NCBI RefSeq assembly: GCF_017305915.1
Contig: NZ_JAFKJN010000023.1
Span: 81,903-145,902, forward strand
Direction of reading: 5' to 3'
DNA from: Reyranella sp.
Lineage (GTDB): Bacteria; Pseudomonadota; Alphaproteobacteria; Reyranellales; Reyranellaceae
DNA length: 64,000 nt
Shown piece after piece: positions 54,079-62,397 of this stretch. The position numbers were made by a program, and so were the translations under genes. The notes beneath the pieces are model-generated. The model did not search any database. It saw only the letters and a list, made by a program, of their open reading frames with translations, and had not been told where the DNA came from. Numbering within the stretch: position 1 is the first letter of the stretch; each line of letters begins with the position of its first letter.

Positions 54079-55818
54079 ATGCCCTCCGCCCGTCCCACCC
54101 TCTATGGCAGCCGGCACGCGGTGTCGGCCGGCCACTATCTCGCCGCCGCCGCCGGATTCTCGATCCTCGAGGCCGGGGGCAATGCGATCGACGCAGGCTG
54201 CGCCGCGGGCATCGCGCTGGCCGTCCTGCATCCCGACGAGGTCAATGTCGCGGGCGTGGCGCCGATCATGATCCGCACCGGGCCCCATTCAAAGGAACCG
54301 GGCAAGGTGGTGACCATCGCGGGTCTCGGCCATTGGCCCAAGCGCTTCCCGGCCGATCTCTTCATGCGCGAGCACGGCGGCAAGATGCCCCTCGGCATCC
54401 TGCGCACGGTGGTGCCGGCGGCGCCCGACGCCTGGATCACGGCGCTGCGGGACTGGGGCACGATGACGTTCGGCGACGTCGCGAGTGCCGCGATCCGCTA
54501 CGCCAGGGAAGGCTTCGCCGTGTTCGAGTACATGGCGACCATGATCAAGGAGTACGAGGAAGGCTATCGCTCGTGGCCGTCGAACGCGGCGATCTTCCTG
54601 CCGGGCGGCAAGGTGCCGAAGGTCGGCGACCGCTTCCTGCAAACCGATCTCGCCAACACCCTGCAATACATGGTCGACCAGGAGCGCGCGGCTTCGACGG
54701 GCGGTCGGCTGGCCGGCCTCGCCGCCGCACGCGCGGCCTTCTACTGCGGCGACATCGCCGAGACGATCGTGCGCTATCACGAGCAGAACGGCGGCTACCT
54801 GGCCCGCGACGACCTTGCCGACTTCCACAGCCGCTACGAGGAGCCGGTCAAGGTCCGCTGGCGGGATTTCGAGGTCTACACCTGCGGGCCGTGGTGCCAG
54901 GGCCCGATGCTGGCGCAGGCCTTACGGATGATCGAGGCGGCGGGAGGGCTCAAAGGGCTGAAGCATAACGGCGCCGACTACGTGCACCTGATCACCGAGA
55001 TCCTGAAGGCGGCCTGCGCCGACCGCGAGTACCGCTACGGCGATCCGCGCTTCGTCGACGTCGGCCTCGAGGAGCTGCTGTCCGACGCGCACGTCAAGGC
55101 ACGCGTGGCGGCGATCGACATGCAGCACGCCATGCCCGACATGCCGCCGCCCATCGGCCGCTACCCGGCGAACTGGGCGCCGTCTGCGGCGCCAACCGCG
55201 CCGTCCAAGCTGCGAAGCGATGCCGTCGTGGAGCCCGACACCTCCTATTGCTGCGCGGTCGACCGCTGGGGCAACGTTCTGTCGGCGACGCCGAGCGACG
55301 GCTCCTGGCGCTCGCCGGTGATCCCGGGCCTCGGCATCGTCCCCTCCGGCCGCGGCACCCAATCCAGGCCCGACCCGAACCACCCGTCCGGCGTGGCCCC
55401 CGGCAAGCGCCCGCGCCTCACCCCCAACCCGGCGATCGCGGTGCGCGACGACGGCAGCGTGATGCCGTTCGGCGCGCCCGGCGGCGACGTGCAGGTGCAG
55501 GCGATGCTGCAGGTGTTCCTCAACACCTTCCACTTCGGCATGGACATCCAGGAAGCCATCGAGCAGCCGCGCTTCGCGACCTTCAGCTTCCCCAACTCCT
55601 TCGCCCCCTACGCCCACCTCCCCGGCCGGCTGAACATCGAGGACCGGCTGCCGGCGGCGACGATCGAAGACCTCCGGCGACGCGGGCATGACGTCGAGAT
55701 GTGGCCGGCGCTCACCCGCCGGGCGTGCTCAGTCGAGGCGATCCTGCTCGACGGCGGGACGGGGTTTCTGCGGGCGGGAGCGGACTGGCGGCAACCGGCG
55801 TACGCAATGGTGAAATAA
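54079..55818 (+). CDS. Gamma-glutamyltransferase family protein
   Basis: 579 residues. Large-subunit opening RHAVSAGHYLAAAAGFSILEAGGNAIDAGCAAGIALAVL and the self-processing threonine T388 (EPDTSYCCAVDRWGNVLSATPSDG). GIVPSGRGTQSRPDPNHPSG, LTPNPAIAVRDDGSVMPFGAPGGDVQVQAM are standard. Normal GGTs transfer or hydrolyse gamma-glutamyl groups; TT-H-x-S of other enzymes is T-S-Y-C here. No signal peptide is visible, so it may act in the cytoplasm or on other acyl substrates such as cephalosporin acylases do. The first ATG fits the family. Confidence 0.9.
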   Translation: MPSARPTLYGSRHAVSAGHYLAAAAGFSILEAGGNAIDAGCAAGIALAVLHPDEVNVAGVAPIMIRTGPHSKEPGKVVTIAGLGHWPKRFPADLFMREHGGKMPLGILRTVVPAAPDAWITALRDWGTMTFGDVASAAIRYAREGFAVFEYMATMIKEYEEGYRSWPSNAAIFLPGGKVPKVGDRFLQTDLANTLQYMVDQERAASTGGRLAGLAAARAAFYCGDIAETIVRYHEQNGGYLARDDLADFHSRYEEPVKVRWRDFEVYTCGPWCQGPMLAQALRMIEAAGGLKGLKHNGADYVHLITEILKAACADREYRYGDPRFVDVGLEELLSDAHVKARVAAIDMQHAMPDMPPPIGRYPANWAPSAAPTAPSKLRSDAVVEPDTSYCCAVDRWGNVLSATPSDGSWRSPVIPGLGIVPSGRGTQSRPDPNHPSGVAPGKRPRLTPNPAIAVRDDGSVMPFGAPGGDVQVQAMLQVFLNTFHFGMDIQEAIEQPRFATFSFPNSFAPYAHLPGRLNIEDRLPAATIEDLRRRGHDVEMWPALTRRACSVEAILLDGGTGFLRAGADWRQPAYAMVK

Positions 55819-55935
55819 GACGCCCGCAACGGGATGAAGGTCGCGGCCGACGGCCTCGCCTTGTCCCACGACGGCAAGACCCTCTACCGCATCGCCAAAG
55901 ACCCGTTGCCTTTTTGCTCCTCGGAGTCCGGGTGA
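55819..55935 (+). pseudogene. Fragment like a beta-propeller (major royal jelly/SMP-30 type) protein
   Basis: Immediately after the gamma-glutamyltransferase stop, and in the same frame, DARNGMKVAADGLALSHDGKTLYRIAKDPLP runs to a TGA at 55933. The ADGLALS-DGKTLY core is typical of bacterial MRJP/yellow and SMP-30-like proteins, which are over 300 residues. Only about 30 codons remain, so it is a fragment. Confidence 0.5.
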
Positions 55936-56275
55936 TCCTTAAGGCTCAGAAACCAAAGGATTATTCCGAATACCCCCAATCCAACCTAAAACGACGCCGT
56001 CGCGTGTGTTGCCTTTTGCAAAGAGAGGCGGCCGCCATGCTCGGAGTTTCCGTGGAGGCCTACATCAACTGGGAGAAGGACCGAACACAGCCCGTCGCGT
56101 CCCAATTTCGGCCCGTAGTGGCGTTCCTGGGGTAGGAGCAACCTTCGATCAAGTGGCCCAGTATCTCGGCTGGGATGGCGGGACCCTCACCCGATATCTG
56201 AACGGTACCAGGCGGATACCTCCAACCCGGGTAGCGAAGTTGGTGCTTGCATTGCAACCGACGCGGGGGGAATGA
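55926..56275 (+). pseudogene. Frameshifted XRE/HTH regulator
   Basis: In one frame LKAQKPKDYSEYPQSNLKRRRRVCCLLQREAAAMLGVSVEAYINWEKDRTQPVASQFRPVVAFLG reads as a helix-turn-helix protein and stops at 56133. In the next frame the text continues as VGATFDQVAQYLGWDGGTLTRYLNGTRRIPPTRVAKLVLAL to 56275, a second HTH-like unit. A one-base shift near 56125-56135 separates them. Related proteins have two HTH units in one chain. Probably dead; assembly error not excluded. Confidence 0.6.
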
Positions 56276-56332
56276 ATTTCACACGCGCTCTGACCGCTGA
56301 ATATCACCACGAATGCAGAGCAGGATTTTAGA

Positions 56333-56881
56333 ATGCCGAAATCACACCCTGTAGATGTCCATGTCGGAGCGCGGATGCGCCAGCGCCGAAGCTCGCTCGG
56401 CATGAACCAGGCCGCAGTCGGCAAGGCGGTCAACCTTACCTTCGAGCAGATCCGGAAGTACGAGCGCGGTTCGAATCGCATCGGCTCCAGCCGCCTGTTC
56501 GAATTCGCCAAGGTGCTGGATGTGCCGGTGTCCAATTTCTTCGATGAGATGGCGTCGAACGTGCTGGCCGGCCGGCCGATGCCGGGCCGGGGCCGCAAGG
56601 GCTTCGGCGAGGCCGCCACGCCCTTCGAGCAGGAAAAGGAACCGCTGATCAAGCGTCAGACACTCGAGCTGGTGCGAGCCAGCTACAACATCCGCGAATC
56701 CCGGATCCGCAAGCGCATTTTCGAGATGGTGAAGGCGATCGGGGCGGCCAGCCATGCCAAGGTTCTGGGCGGAAGGAAAAAGCGCCAAGCTGGACAGCAT
56801 TGTCAGGGCGGCATATCGCCAAGCGCCGTCGGAACATTTGCACTATGGAGAATGAATATCCGAACCACCTCTTTTGGTTGA
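56333..56881 (+). CDS. XRE-family transcriptional regulator
   Basis: 182 residues. HTH_3 at about 8-64: VDVHVGARMRQRRSSLGMNQAAVGKAVNLTFEQIRKYERGSNRIGSSRLFEFAKVLDVPVSNFFDEM. This class is common in Rhodospirillales and Rhizobiales, often near mobile DNA. The family-like part ends near AIGAASHA (about 142); the last 40 residues (VLGGRKKRQAGQHCQGGISPSAVG...) look unlike it and may follow a frameshift. Start at ATG 56333. Confidence 0.82.
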   Translation: MPKSHPVDVHVGARMRQRRSSLGMNQAAVGKAVNLTFEQIRKYERGSNRIGSSRLFEFAKVLDVPVSNFFDEMASNVLAGRPMPGRGRKGFGEAATPFEQEKEPLIKRQTLELVRASYNIRESRIRKRIFEMVKAIGAASHAKVLGGRKKRQAGQHCQGGISPSAVGTFALWRMNIRTTSFG

Positions 56882-56963
56882 TGGTCAGCCTTGTCTACCC
56901 GTAACTGGTCTCGTTAAGATCGCCCTAGCCTAGTCAGGACGGCCAGCGGATGATTTTTTTGGC

Positions 56964-57203
56964 ATGAAGAGTTCCACACTTTCTGAGGTGCTCGCCCTGC
57001 TTGACGAGTACAAAATTCAATTTGGTCTTCAAACCTATGCGGGCGGAATGGTGAACCTCTGGATCGGCGAGAGCTGGCACAGAAAAGCACAGACCAATCT
57101 TGCGTCCGCTGACTTACAAGACGCTGCGGCTTGGTTCCTTGAAGCTGCAGCCGCTTTGTATCCAGACGTATTGGCCGATAAGCCTCCAAAGCGGCGCGCC
57201 TAG
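56964..57203 (+). CDS. Small hypothetical protein
   Basis: 79 residues, no recognised domain: SSTLSEVLALLDEYKIQFGLQTYAGGMVNLWIGESWHRKAQTNL then an Ala-rich helix DLQDAAAWFLEAAAALYPDV. Its stop codon TAG (57201-57203) is part of the inverted composite repeat's left end, so the original C-terminus may have been cut. No clear ribosome site. Coding status moderate. Confidence 0.45.
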   Translation: MKSSTLSEVLALLDEYKIQFGLQTYAGGMVNLWIGESWHRKAQTNLASADLQDAAAWFLEAAAALYPDVLADKPPKRRA

Positions 57204-57326
57204 AGCATATTCCGTTCGGCTGGAATCAGCCGAACGGAATATGCCTGCTGCAACAACAACGCCCGTGCGCGCATTTCCGAGCAGATGGAACCGCGAGCGG
57301 TTCCATCTGCTCGGAAATCGCTCTAG
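57200..57326 (-). repeat. Composite two-hairpin repeat, copy 2 (inverted)
   Basis: 127 bp in the opposite sense to 11327-11454, bounded by CTAG on both sides. Read on the minus strand: stem TTTCCGAGCAGATGGAACCG with CTCG loop, linker GCGCGCACGGG-like (GCGCGCACGGGC), stem GCATATTCCGTTCGGCTG with ATTC loop. Stem bases differ from copy 1 at about eight positions, each compensated on the opposite arm. Confidence 0.88.
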
Positions 57327-57670
57327 CGGTGGTTTCGTTGCCAACTTCCTGCGACGTAGCCCCTCGCATCGGGACGGCCCGTGGGAGACAGGGGCGCAGG
57401 TTCTGGTTGCAAAGACTGGGTCACTACTATGAGATTTGATACAAGCCTTGAAGTAGACTGCACATGCCTCAGTCTGTGGCTACCCGACCAGGGCTTCGCG
57501 CGAAACACACCGATGGTCCGACGGCGTGGCGATAAGATATTGTTATCTGCTGCCGTACGTGACCTCCGATGGATTAAGATCGTGCGCAGCACACCAGGTC
57601 CACCTCCAGCGGTGGCTCGCTACGGTTAGATCGCGGCCGAGTTCGCCGGCTATGTGACGTCCTCGGGAAA
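57327..57670. other. Gap of about 344 bp, no gene seen
   Basis: No frame reads like a known family, and the longest is a short chain without a ribosome site. The base composition is mixed and lower in GC than neighbouring operons. Probably degraded sequence between the composite repeat and the MATE gene's stop. Confidence 0.5.
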
Positions 57671-59074
57671 CTAGGCAACTTGCCCCCTGGCCGCGGCGCG
57701 CCGATTTGCAGGATTTAGAATCGCGGCGGCTATGATACCCTGAACGGCATAGGCACTAGCCATCATCAGGGCTATCGAGCCAATTGTGTCGGGAAATCCA
57801 AAGAGCCCGGTCGCACAGACCGCGACTATCGCGAAACGTCCCACCGTCCCCCAGAAGGACCATCTCATTTGGCCCATTGCCTGCCCGACGAAGAGCGAGG
57901 CAGATCCGCATCCCCCCAAGGCGTAGGCCAGTCCCACGATGCGTAGATAGTGCTCTCCCTCGAGGAGCACAGCGGCATCGTCGCTGAAGTGGACCAGCCA
58001 AACGTCCGGCCGTACTATCACCAAAAGCCCGAGAGCGCCGCCGATCGCAGTCGCCATCAGCGTCCCAACAACGGCCACTCTGTACGACCGCTCGGCTTTC
58101 CCCGCGCCAAGGTTGGCGCCGACCATCGCCAGGATCGATATTCCCAAGCCATGAAGCAGGGAGACAAAAGTTAGATCCAGACGAGACGCGATGCCGTAGC
58201 CGGCAATCGCGGCATCTCCGAGCCGGCCGACGCAGTAGGTGGCAGCCAAGAATGCTCCTACTGACAAGATTGTACGGGTCGACGACAGAAACGCCACGCG
58301 AGCCGTCTCGCGGACCAGTTTCCAGGACCACCAATGAGTCACCAGAGAAATTCGAGTCTCCTTTCCCATTCTCTGCATGTAGAAGAGCAATGCGATCGTC
58401 GACACCGCATAGGTGGCGACAAAGGCGATCGCGGCACCCACGAGACCAAGGCCCGGTCCACCCAATGCGCCGAGTGTCAGCATCGGATAAAGTGGTAAAG
58501 TTCCAAGCATACTCACGATAATGATGACTGACGGTGCGAACGTCTCACCTCTGCCGCGAAGAGAGGCAGCGAGTAGATTGGTCATCCACATGAGCACCGC
58601 ACCGCCAAATACGATCCGCCCATAGGAGATGGCTTCGTCAAGGACGCGACCCTTTCCGCCGAGAAAGCGATAGAGAGCTCCTCCTCCAAAATACTCGATC
58701 GTAGCGACCAGCAGTCCCAGGAAGAGGCTGCAGACAACGGCGTAGAGCACAAGTCGCTGAAGATCCTTGGCGTCGTTTGCGCCTCTTGCACGGGCCGTCG
58801 CAGCGCTTATCGCCCCTCCGACATCGGCGGCCGACAGCAACTGCATCAGCTGCACGACGGGAGCGACAAGGGTCAGAGCGGCTAGCGGCTCGATGCCGAG
58901 GAGACCGACATAGTGCACTTGCGCCAGTTGGACAAAAAGCTGCGCCAGTGTCGCCGTCGTCGGCGGAAGAGAGAGCGATAGCATCGTCCCGATGATAGGA
59001 CCGCCGATGAGGCGCGCCCGCATCTCAGGTGACGCTGTGCGCGACGTGCCAGCCAGCTTGCGTCTGAAGATCAT
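57671..59074 (-). CDS. MATE-family efflux transporter
   Basis: 467 residues, twelve hydrophobic segments in two six-helix halves. Typical stretches: GPIIGTMLSLSLPPTTATLAQLFVQLAQVHYVG, LSAADVGGAISAATARARGAND, and the second half VGAFLAATYCVGRLGDAAIAGYGIASRLD, GLGISILAMVGANLGAGKAERSYR. Exports drugs or metabolites with Na+ or H+. Start at 59074 with GAGAGG five bases upstream; a TTG 48 bases earlier is less likely. Lower GC than most of the window suggests acquisition. Confidence 0.9.
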   Translation of the reverse strand: MIFRRKLAGTSRTASPEMRARLIGGPIIGTMLSLSLPPTTATLAQLFVQLAQVHYVGLLGIEPLAALTLVAPVVQLMQLLSAADVGGAISAATARARGANDAKDLQRLVLYAVVCSLFLGLLVATIEYFGGGALYRFLGGKGRVLDEAISYGRIVFGGAVLMWMTNLLAASLRGRGETFAPSVIIIVSMLGTLPLYPMLTLGALGGPGLGLVGAAIAFVATYAVSTIALLFYMQRMGKETRISLVTHWWSWKLVRETARVAFLSSTRTILSVGAFLAATYCVGRLGDAAIAGYGIASRLDLTFVSLLHGLGISILAMVGANLGAGKAERSYRVAVVGTLMATAIGGALGLLVIVRPDVWLVHFSDDAAVLLEGEHYLRIVGLAYALGGCGSASLFVGQAMGQMRWSFWGTVGRFAIVAVCATGLFGFPDTIGSIALMMASAYAVQGIIAAAILNPANRRAAARGQVA

Positions 59075-59197
59075 GCAACCTCTCGGCGATAGAGTGAGTC
59101 TCTCGATGGACTGACTTCTCAAGGCCCGTTACAGAAGTGGCGTGCTTCCAGCAAAGTGAAGTCCAGGGCGGGCCTGAAAGGCTGCGGTCCGGAAGAC

Positions 59198-60670
59198 CTA
59201 GAAAATCAGCCCGCGCGGCTTGGCGTCCTGATCGAGCGGCCAGATCGGACGCTCCACCTTGGTGTACGGCAGCTTGCGATAGTCATGGCACAATGGTCCG
59301 CTCGATTCGACGTAGACCACCTTCTTGGCGATCGGTCCGTAGGTCGCCAGGAAATGACTGGTCGACTTCACCACCACGATCTTCTTCTGCGTCGGATCGA
59401 TGCCGAGATTGGTGAACAGTTCCAGTCCCGTCGCCTGCGTCCGATTCGTAGTCAGCACGCAATCGACCCCGCCGACCCGTACGGCGGCGCAATCGCCCAC
59501 CGGAATCTGCGCCGGCCCGAAGGTCTGCCTGGCGTTGCGCTTCAGGCCGATGATCTCGACCTCCGCGTCGACCGGCTGGCCAGAGCTGGGTGCGATCTTG
59601 CCGCCGAAGCGCAGGCCGACTTTCGCACCGAGGCCTGCATCGAAACAGATTCGCACGGCGATCGGATCCCAGATCGGGCCGAGACAGGCATTCTTGACCT
59701 TGCTGTCGATCAGATGACGCAGGATGTCGGTGTTGTCCGACGGTGCGCCGGCGCCGGCATTGTCGGCCGGATCGGCGATCACCACGGGCAGGTCGTTGAA
59801 GGCCACGCCTTCGGCCACGCCGCCCGCCACGTCCAACGATGGCGGCTGGGTCTTGCCGCGCAGCGATACGAGTTCCTCGCCAAGCTTGGCCGCCAGCGCA
59901 TCGGCCTTGTTCTTGTCGCCGTCGGCGATCACCAGCACGCGCGTGCCGATCTCGGCCACGTCGCCGTACGGAAAGCCGTGCGCTATCGAGACCGACAGGA
60001 TGCCGTCCTTGCCCTCCATCGCCTTGATGCGGTCGACCAGGCCGCGCATCGGCTGGATGGTGGTCGGATAGCTCTGGATCTGGCGGCAGTCGTAGACCGA
60101 CGTCACGGGCCTTATCTTGCCGCGCAAGGTCGCCAGCACGAGATCCAGCACGTCCTCGGCGCGCTCGACGACGTCGGTGTGCGGGAACTCCTTGTAGAGC
60201 ACGATGATGTCGGCCGCCGACACGCGCTTCATCGTAAGATGGCAATGCGGGTCGAGCGCGACGCCGATCACGCATTTGGGGCCGGCGATCGCCCGCGCCC
60301 GCTCGATGATGTCGCCTTCGACGTCGTCGTTGCCGTGCGCCACCATGGCGCCGTGCAGCCCGAGCAGCAGGCCGTCGACCGGCATCGCCGCCTCGAGCTG
60401 GTCGAGGATCTCGTCGCGCATCGTCTCGTAGCCGGCGCGATTGGTCGTGCCGGCGGGGGCGGCGGCAAAGCAGCTCCCTTCGATCAGCTCGAAGCCCTCC
60501 TTATTGGCGCGTGCCCGGCCGACGAACAGGGGCGCGCAGCACATGCGTGGCGCGTTGGTCGGATGCTCGCCCGGCCGCAGGAACACCGCCTCGCGATAGT
60601 TCTCGATGCTGGTCGGCAGTGGCGAGAAGGTGTTGGTCTCGGTCGCGAGCGTGGCGGTGAACAGGCGCAT
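59198..60670 (-). CDS. MlrC-family M81 metallopeptidase
   Basis: 490 residues of the microcystinase C family. MRLFTATLATETNTFSPLPT opens it; LGLHGAMVAHGNDDVEGDIIE and GVALDPHCHLTMKRVSAADI hold the putative zinc ligands; DPADNAGAGAPSDNTDILRHLI follows, and C-terminal KSTSHFLATYGPIAKKVVYVESSGP. Cleaves peptides or peptide-like amides; MlrC degrades the linear microcystin tetrapeptide. The organism's use is unknown. GGAGGG precedes ATG 60670. Confidence 0.9.
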   Translation of the reverse strand: MRLFTATLATETNTFSPLPTSIENYREAVFLRPGEHPTNAPRMCCAPLFVGRARANKEGFELIEGSCFAAAPAGTTNRAGYETMRDEILDQLEAAMPVDGLLLGLHGAMVAHGNDDVEGDIIERARAIAGPKCVIGVALDPHCHLTMKRVSAADIIVLYKEFPHTDVVERAEDVLDLVLATLRGKIRPVTSVYDCRQIQSYPTTIQPMRGLVDRIKAMEGKDGILSVSIAHGFPYGDVAEIGTRVLVIADGDKNKADALAAKLGEELVSLRGKTQPPSLDVAGGVAEGVAFNDLPVVIADPADNAGAGAPSDNTDILRHLIDSKVKNACLGPIWDPIAVRICFDAGLGAKVGLRFGGKIAPSSGQPVDAEVEIIGLKRNARQTFGPAQIPVGDCAAVRVGGVDCVLTTNRTQATGLELFTNLGIDPTQKKIVVVKSTSHFLATYGPIAKKVVYVESSGPLCHDYRKLPYTKVERPIWPLDQDAKPRGLIF

Positions 60671-60727
60671 GACTTCTCGTCCCTCCAGCTAACCCCAGCA
60701 GAGGAGCAGCCCACCGCCTGCTCCCAC

Positions 60728-60766
60728 ACAACGTGAACGTTGTACATCACTCGCGACACTTGACAA
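60728..60766 (-). promoter_or_regulatory. Promoter with dyad upstream of MlrC gene
   Basis: On the minus strand a -35-like TTGTCA (60761-60766) and -10-like TACAAC (60739-60744) are 16 bp apart. A perfect inverted repeat ACAACGT-GA-ACGTTGT (60728-60743) covers the -10 box. The layout suits repression by a dimeric regulator; none is adjacent. Confidence 0.5.
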
Positions 60767-60918
60767 CAGTTGGCGTGTATTAAAGTAGACTCTCTCTCGC
60801 GCACCGCGAGTCTTTGCGAGCCGGCCGCCCGCGCAGTCTGGCCTCCTAACCCTGAAGGGCCACAGAATCGAGCAGCGGCCATGCCCCATGTAGGAAGAGC
60901 TCACGGGCTAGCTGCGCA

Positions 60919-61442
60919 TTAGCTCTTCGAGCGCAGCCGGCCCAAGTAATCGCGCTTGCCGAGCGGCACCACGCCCTTGGTGCGCAGGATGGTGTACGCC
61001 AGGGTGGCATGAAAATAAAAGTTCGGCAGCGAGAACGACAGCAGGAATCCTTCGACCGTGAAGGGCAGTTCCTGTCGCCGACCTGGAACACGACGTCCTT
61101 GCCTTCGAGGCTGTTTACCTCGTCGGGCTTGACCTGCTCCAGCGCCTCGCGCGCTTCGCCCACCGCCTTCTGAAAGCCGGCATAGTCGAGCGCCGGGACC
61201 GGGCCTGGCGATTGGAACAGGCCCGCCTTCACCCCGCGGATGGCGCCGAGCGAAAAGTGCACGACGGAATGGAGCTGGAACTTGAACGGCAGCATATCCT
61301 CGCACAGCCGCGTCTCGACGATCTCGTTCAGGTCGATGTTCTTTTCCTTACAGTGGGCGAGGCCTCGGCCGAGGAAGCCCTCCACGCCGCCCAGCGTCTG
61401 CAGGTAGTTGGTCACGCTCAGGTCATAAAGGCTGACAGGCAT
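60919..61442 (-). pseudogene. DUF1993 protein gene with one frameshift
   Basis: The start MPVSLYDLSVTNYLQTLGGVEGFLGRGLAHCKEKNIDLNEIVETRLCEDMLPFKFQLHSVVHF through EGKDVVFQVGD is DUF1993 (about 1-122). In the neighbouring frame the normal continuation QELPFTVEGFLLSFSLPNFYFHATLAYTILRTKGVVPLGKRDYLGRL ends at 60919. A single-base change at about 61068-61080 (in the stretch GGCGACAGGAACTG of the minus strand) breaks it. Either recently inactivated or a sequencing error; restored it would be about 174 residues. Confidence 0.75.
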
Positions 61443-61516
61443 GGCTCGACAATCCTCCCCTTCGGACGTGCGTGTCGTGGCAGACTCTACGTCCAACGAC
61501 TCTGACTGGAACCAAG

Positions 61517-62190
61517 TCAAGATTTGATATGGACCTCTCCGATGGTCGCTTCGATGATATCGAATGCGAAGCGAATCTTGCCTTCGCTGAAGACAAAGCA
61601 TGACCCTGGATCCTGATGCCAGCGCCCGAGCTGCTCAATGACAGGCGCGTGGACACGCCACCGGTCTTTGGTCCAATCCCAATCGATGTCACGTTGGGCC
61701 AGCGAGCGGAAATTCAGCCGATATGCGCCGCCTTTCTGCATTGACGCATGTAAGCGCGAAATGATGGCATCGACGCCGACCATCGAGTTGACGGAGATGA
61801 GAATGCGGCCACCCGTCCGCAAATACCGCGGCGCGTGCTGAAGAAGGCGTAGGATCGCCTGGTCGCCTTCGAAGCGCGAATAGTATTCACGCCCCAAGCA
61901 TTCAAAGAGACGTTGCCGAAGGGCTGGGTCGGAGGGGGGTGGCCAGCCCGGCGGGTTAAATAGGACAAAGTCCCACTTTGCCACCTCATCAGAGAACAGC
62001 ACCCGATTGCCAAAAGGTCGCTCACGGTGAAGTGGATCTCCGGACGCCAACGCACGTCGCGATCGGCCAGCCACTGATATCGCCGAAGGTTTGCCTCGGC
62101 ATTGCGCCGTGCGAGCGAAATGATTGTCTCGTTAATATCGGTGGCAGTTACGTCGGCCCTGTCGACCAAGCTGTACTGGCTGGTGAAGCC
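61517..62190 (-). pseudogene. SAM-dependent methyltransferase, truncated and frameshifted
   Basis: First frame (from 62190): VDRADVTATDINETIISLARRNAEANLRRYQW then HFTVSDLL. Second frame: FGNRVLFSDEVAKWDFVLFNPPGWPPPSDPALRQRLFECLG to 61517. NPP-G is the HemK/MTS-type motif; ATDIN binds SAM. The shift lies in a run of four A's (T's on the minus strand) at 62012-62015; one more base would give VSDLFGNRVLF. The N-terminal glycine-rich SAM loop is missing upstream of a stop at 62191. Likely inactive. Confidence 0.65.
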
Positions 62191-62397
62191 CTAACGATCC
62201 CGCCGACAATTTGCAGTCTCTCGTCCGGACCGTCCGGGGCGTCCGCGACCGTCCGGCCTGGGGGGTGGGGCAGGATTCCCGGATTCGGCGCAGAACCCCT
62301 TATGGAATCGGCATCGGAGGTGTCCGGCGCCGGGCCGGATTCGGGCGAAGAGTCCGGCCGCGCGGTGGGCCATAAGCAGCGTCCATGTACGCGCGGG

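Noticed and set aside
57429..57629. Short open frame beginning MRFDTSLEVDCTCLSLWLPD
   Set aside because: No ribosome site, no family match, and it lies in decayed sequence next to the composite repeat.
62210..62397. Cluster of GTCCGG-like units as a possible tandem repeat
   Set aside because: Spacing is irregular and units differ; it is a GC-rich intergenic stretch with no constant period, so it is not called as CRISPR or a satellite.
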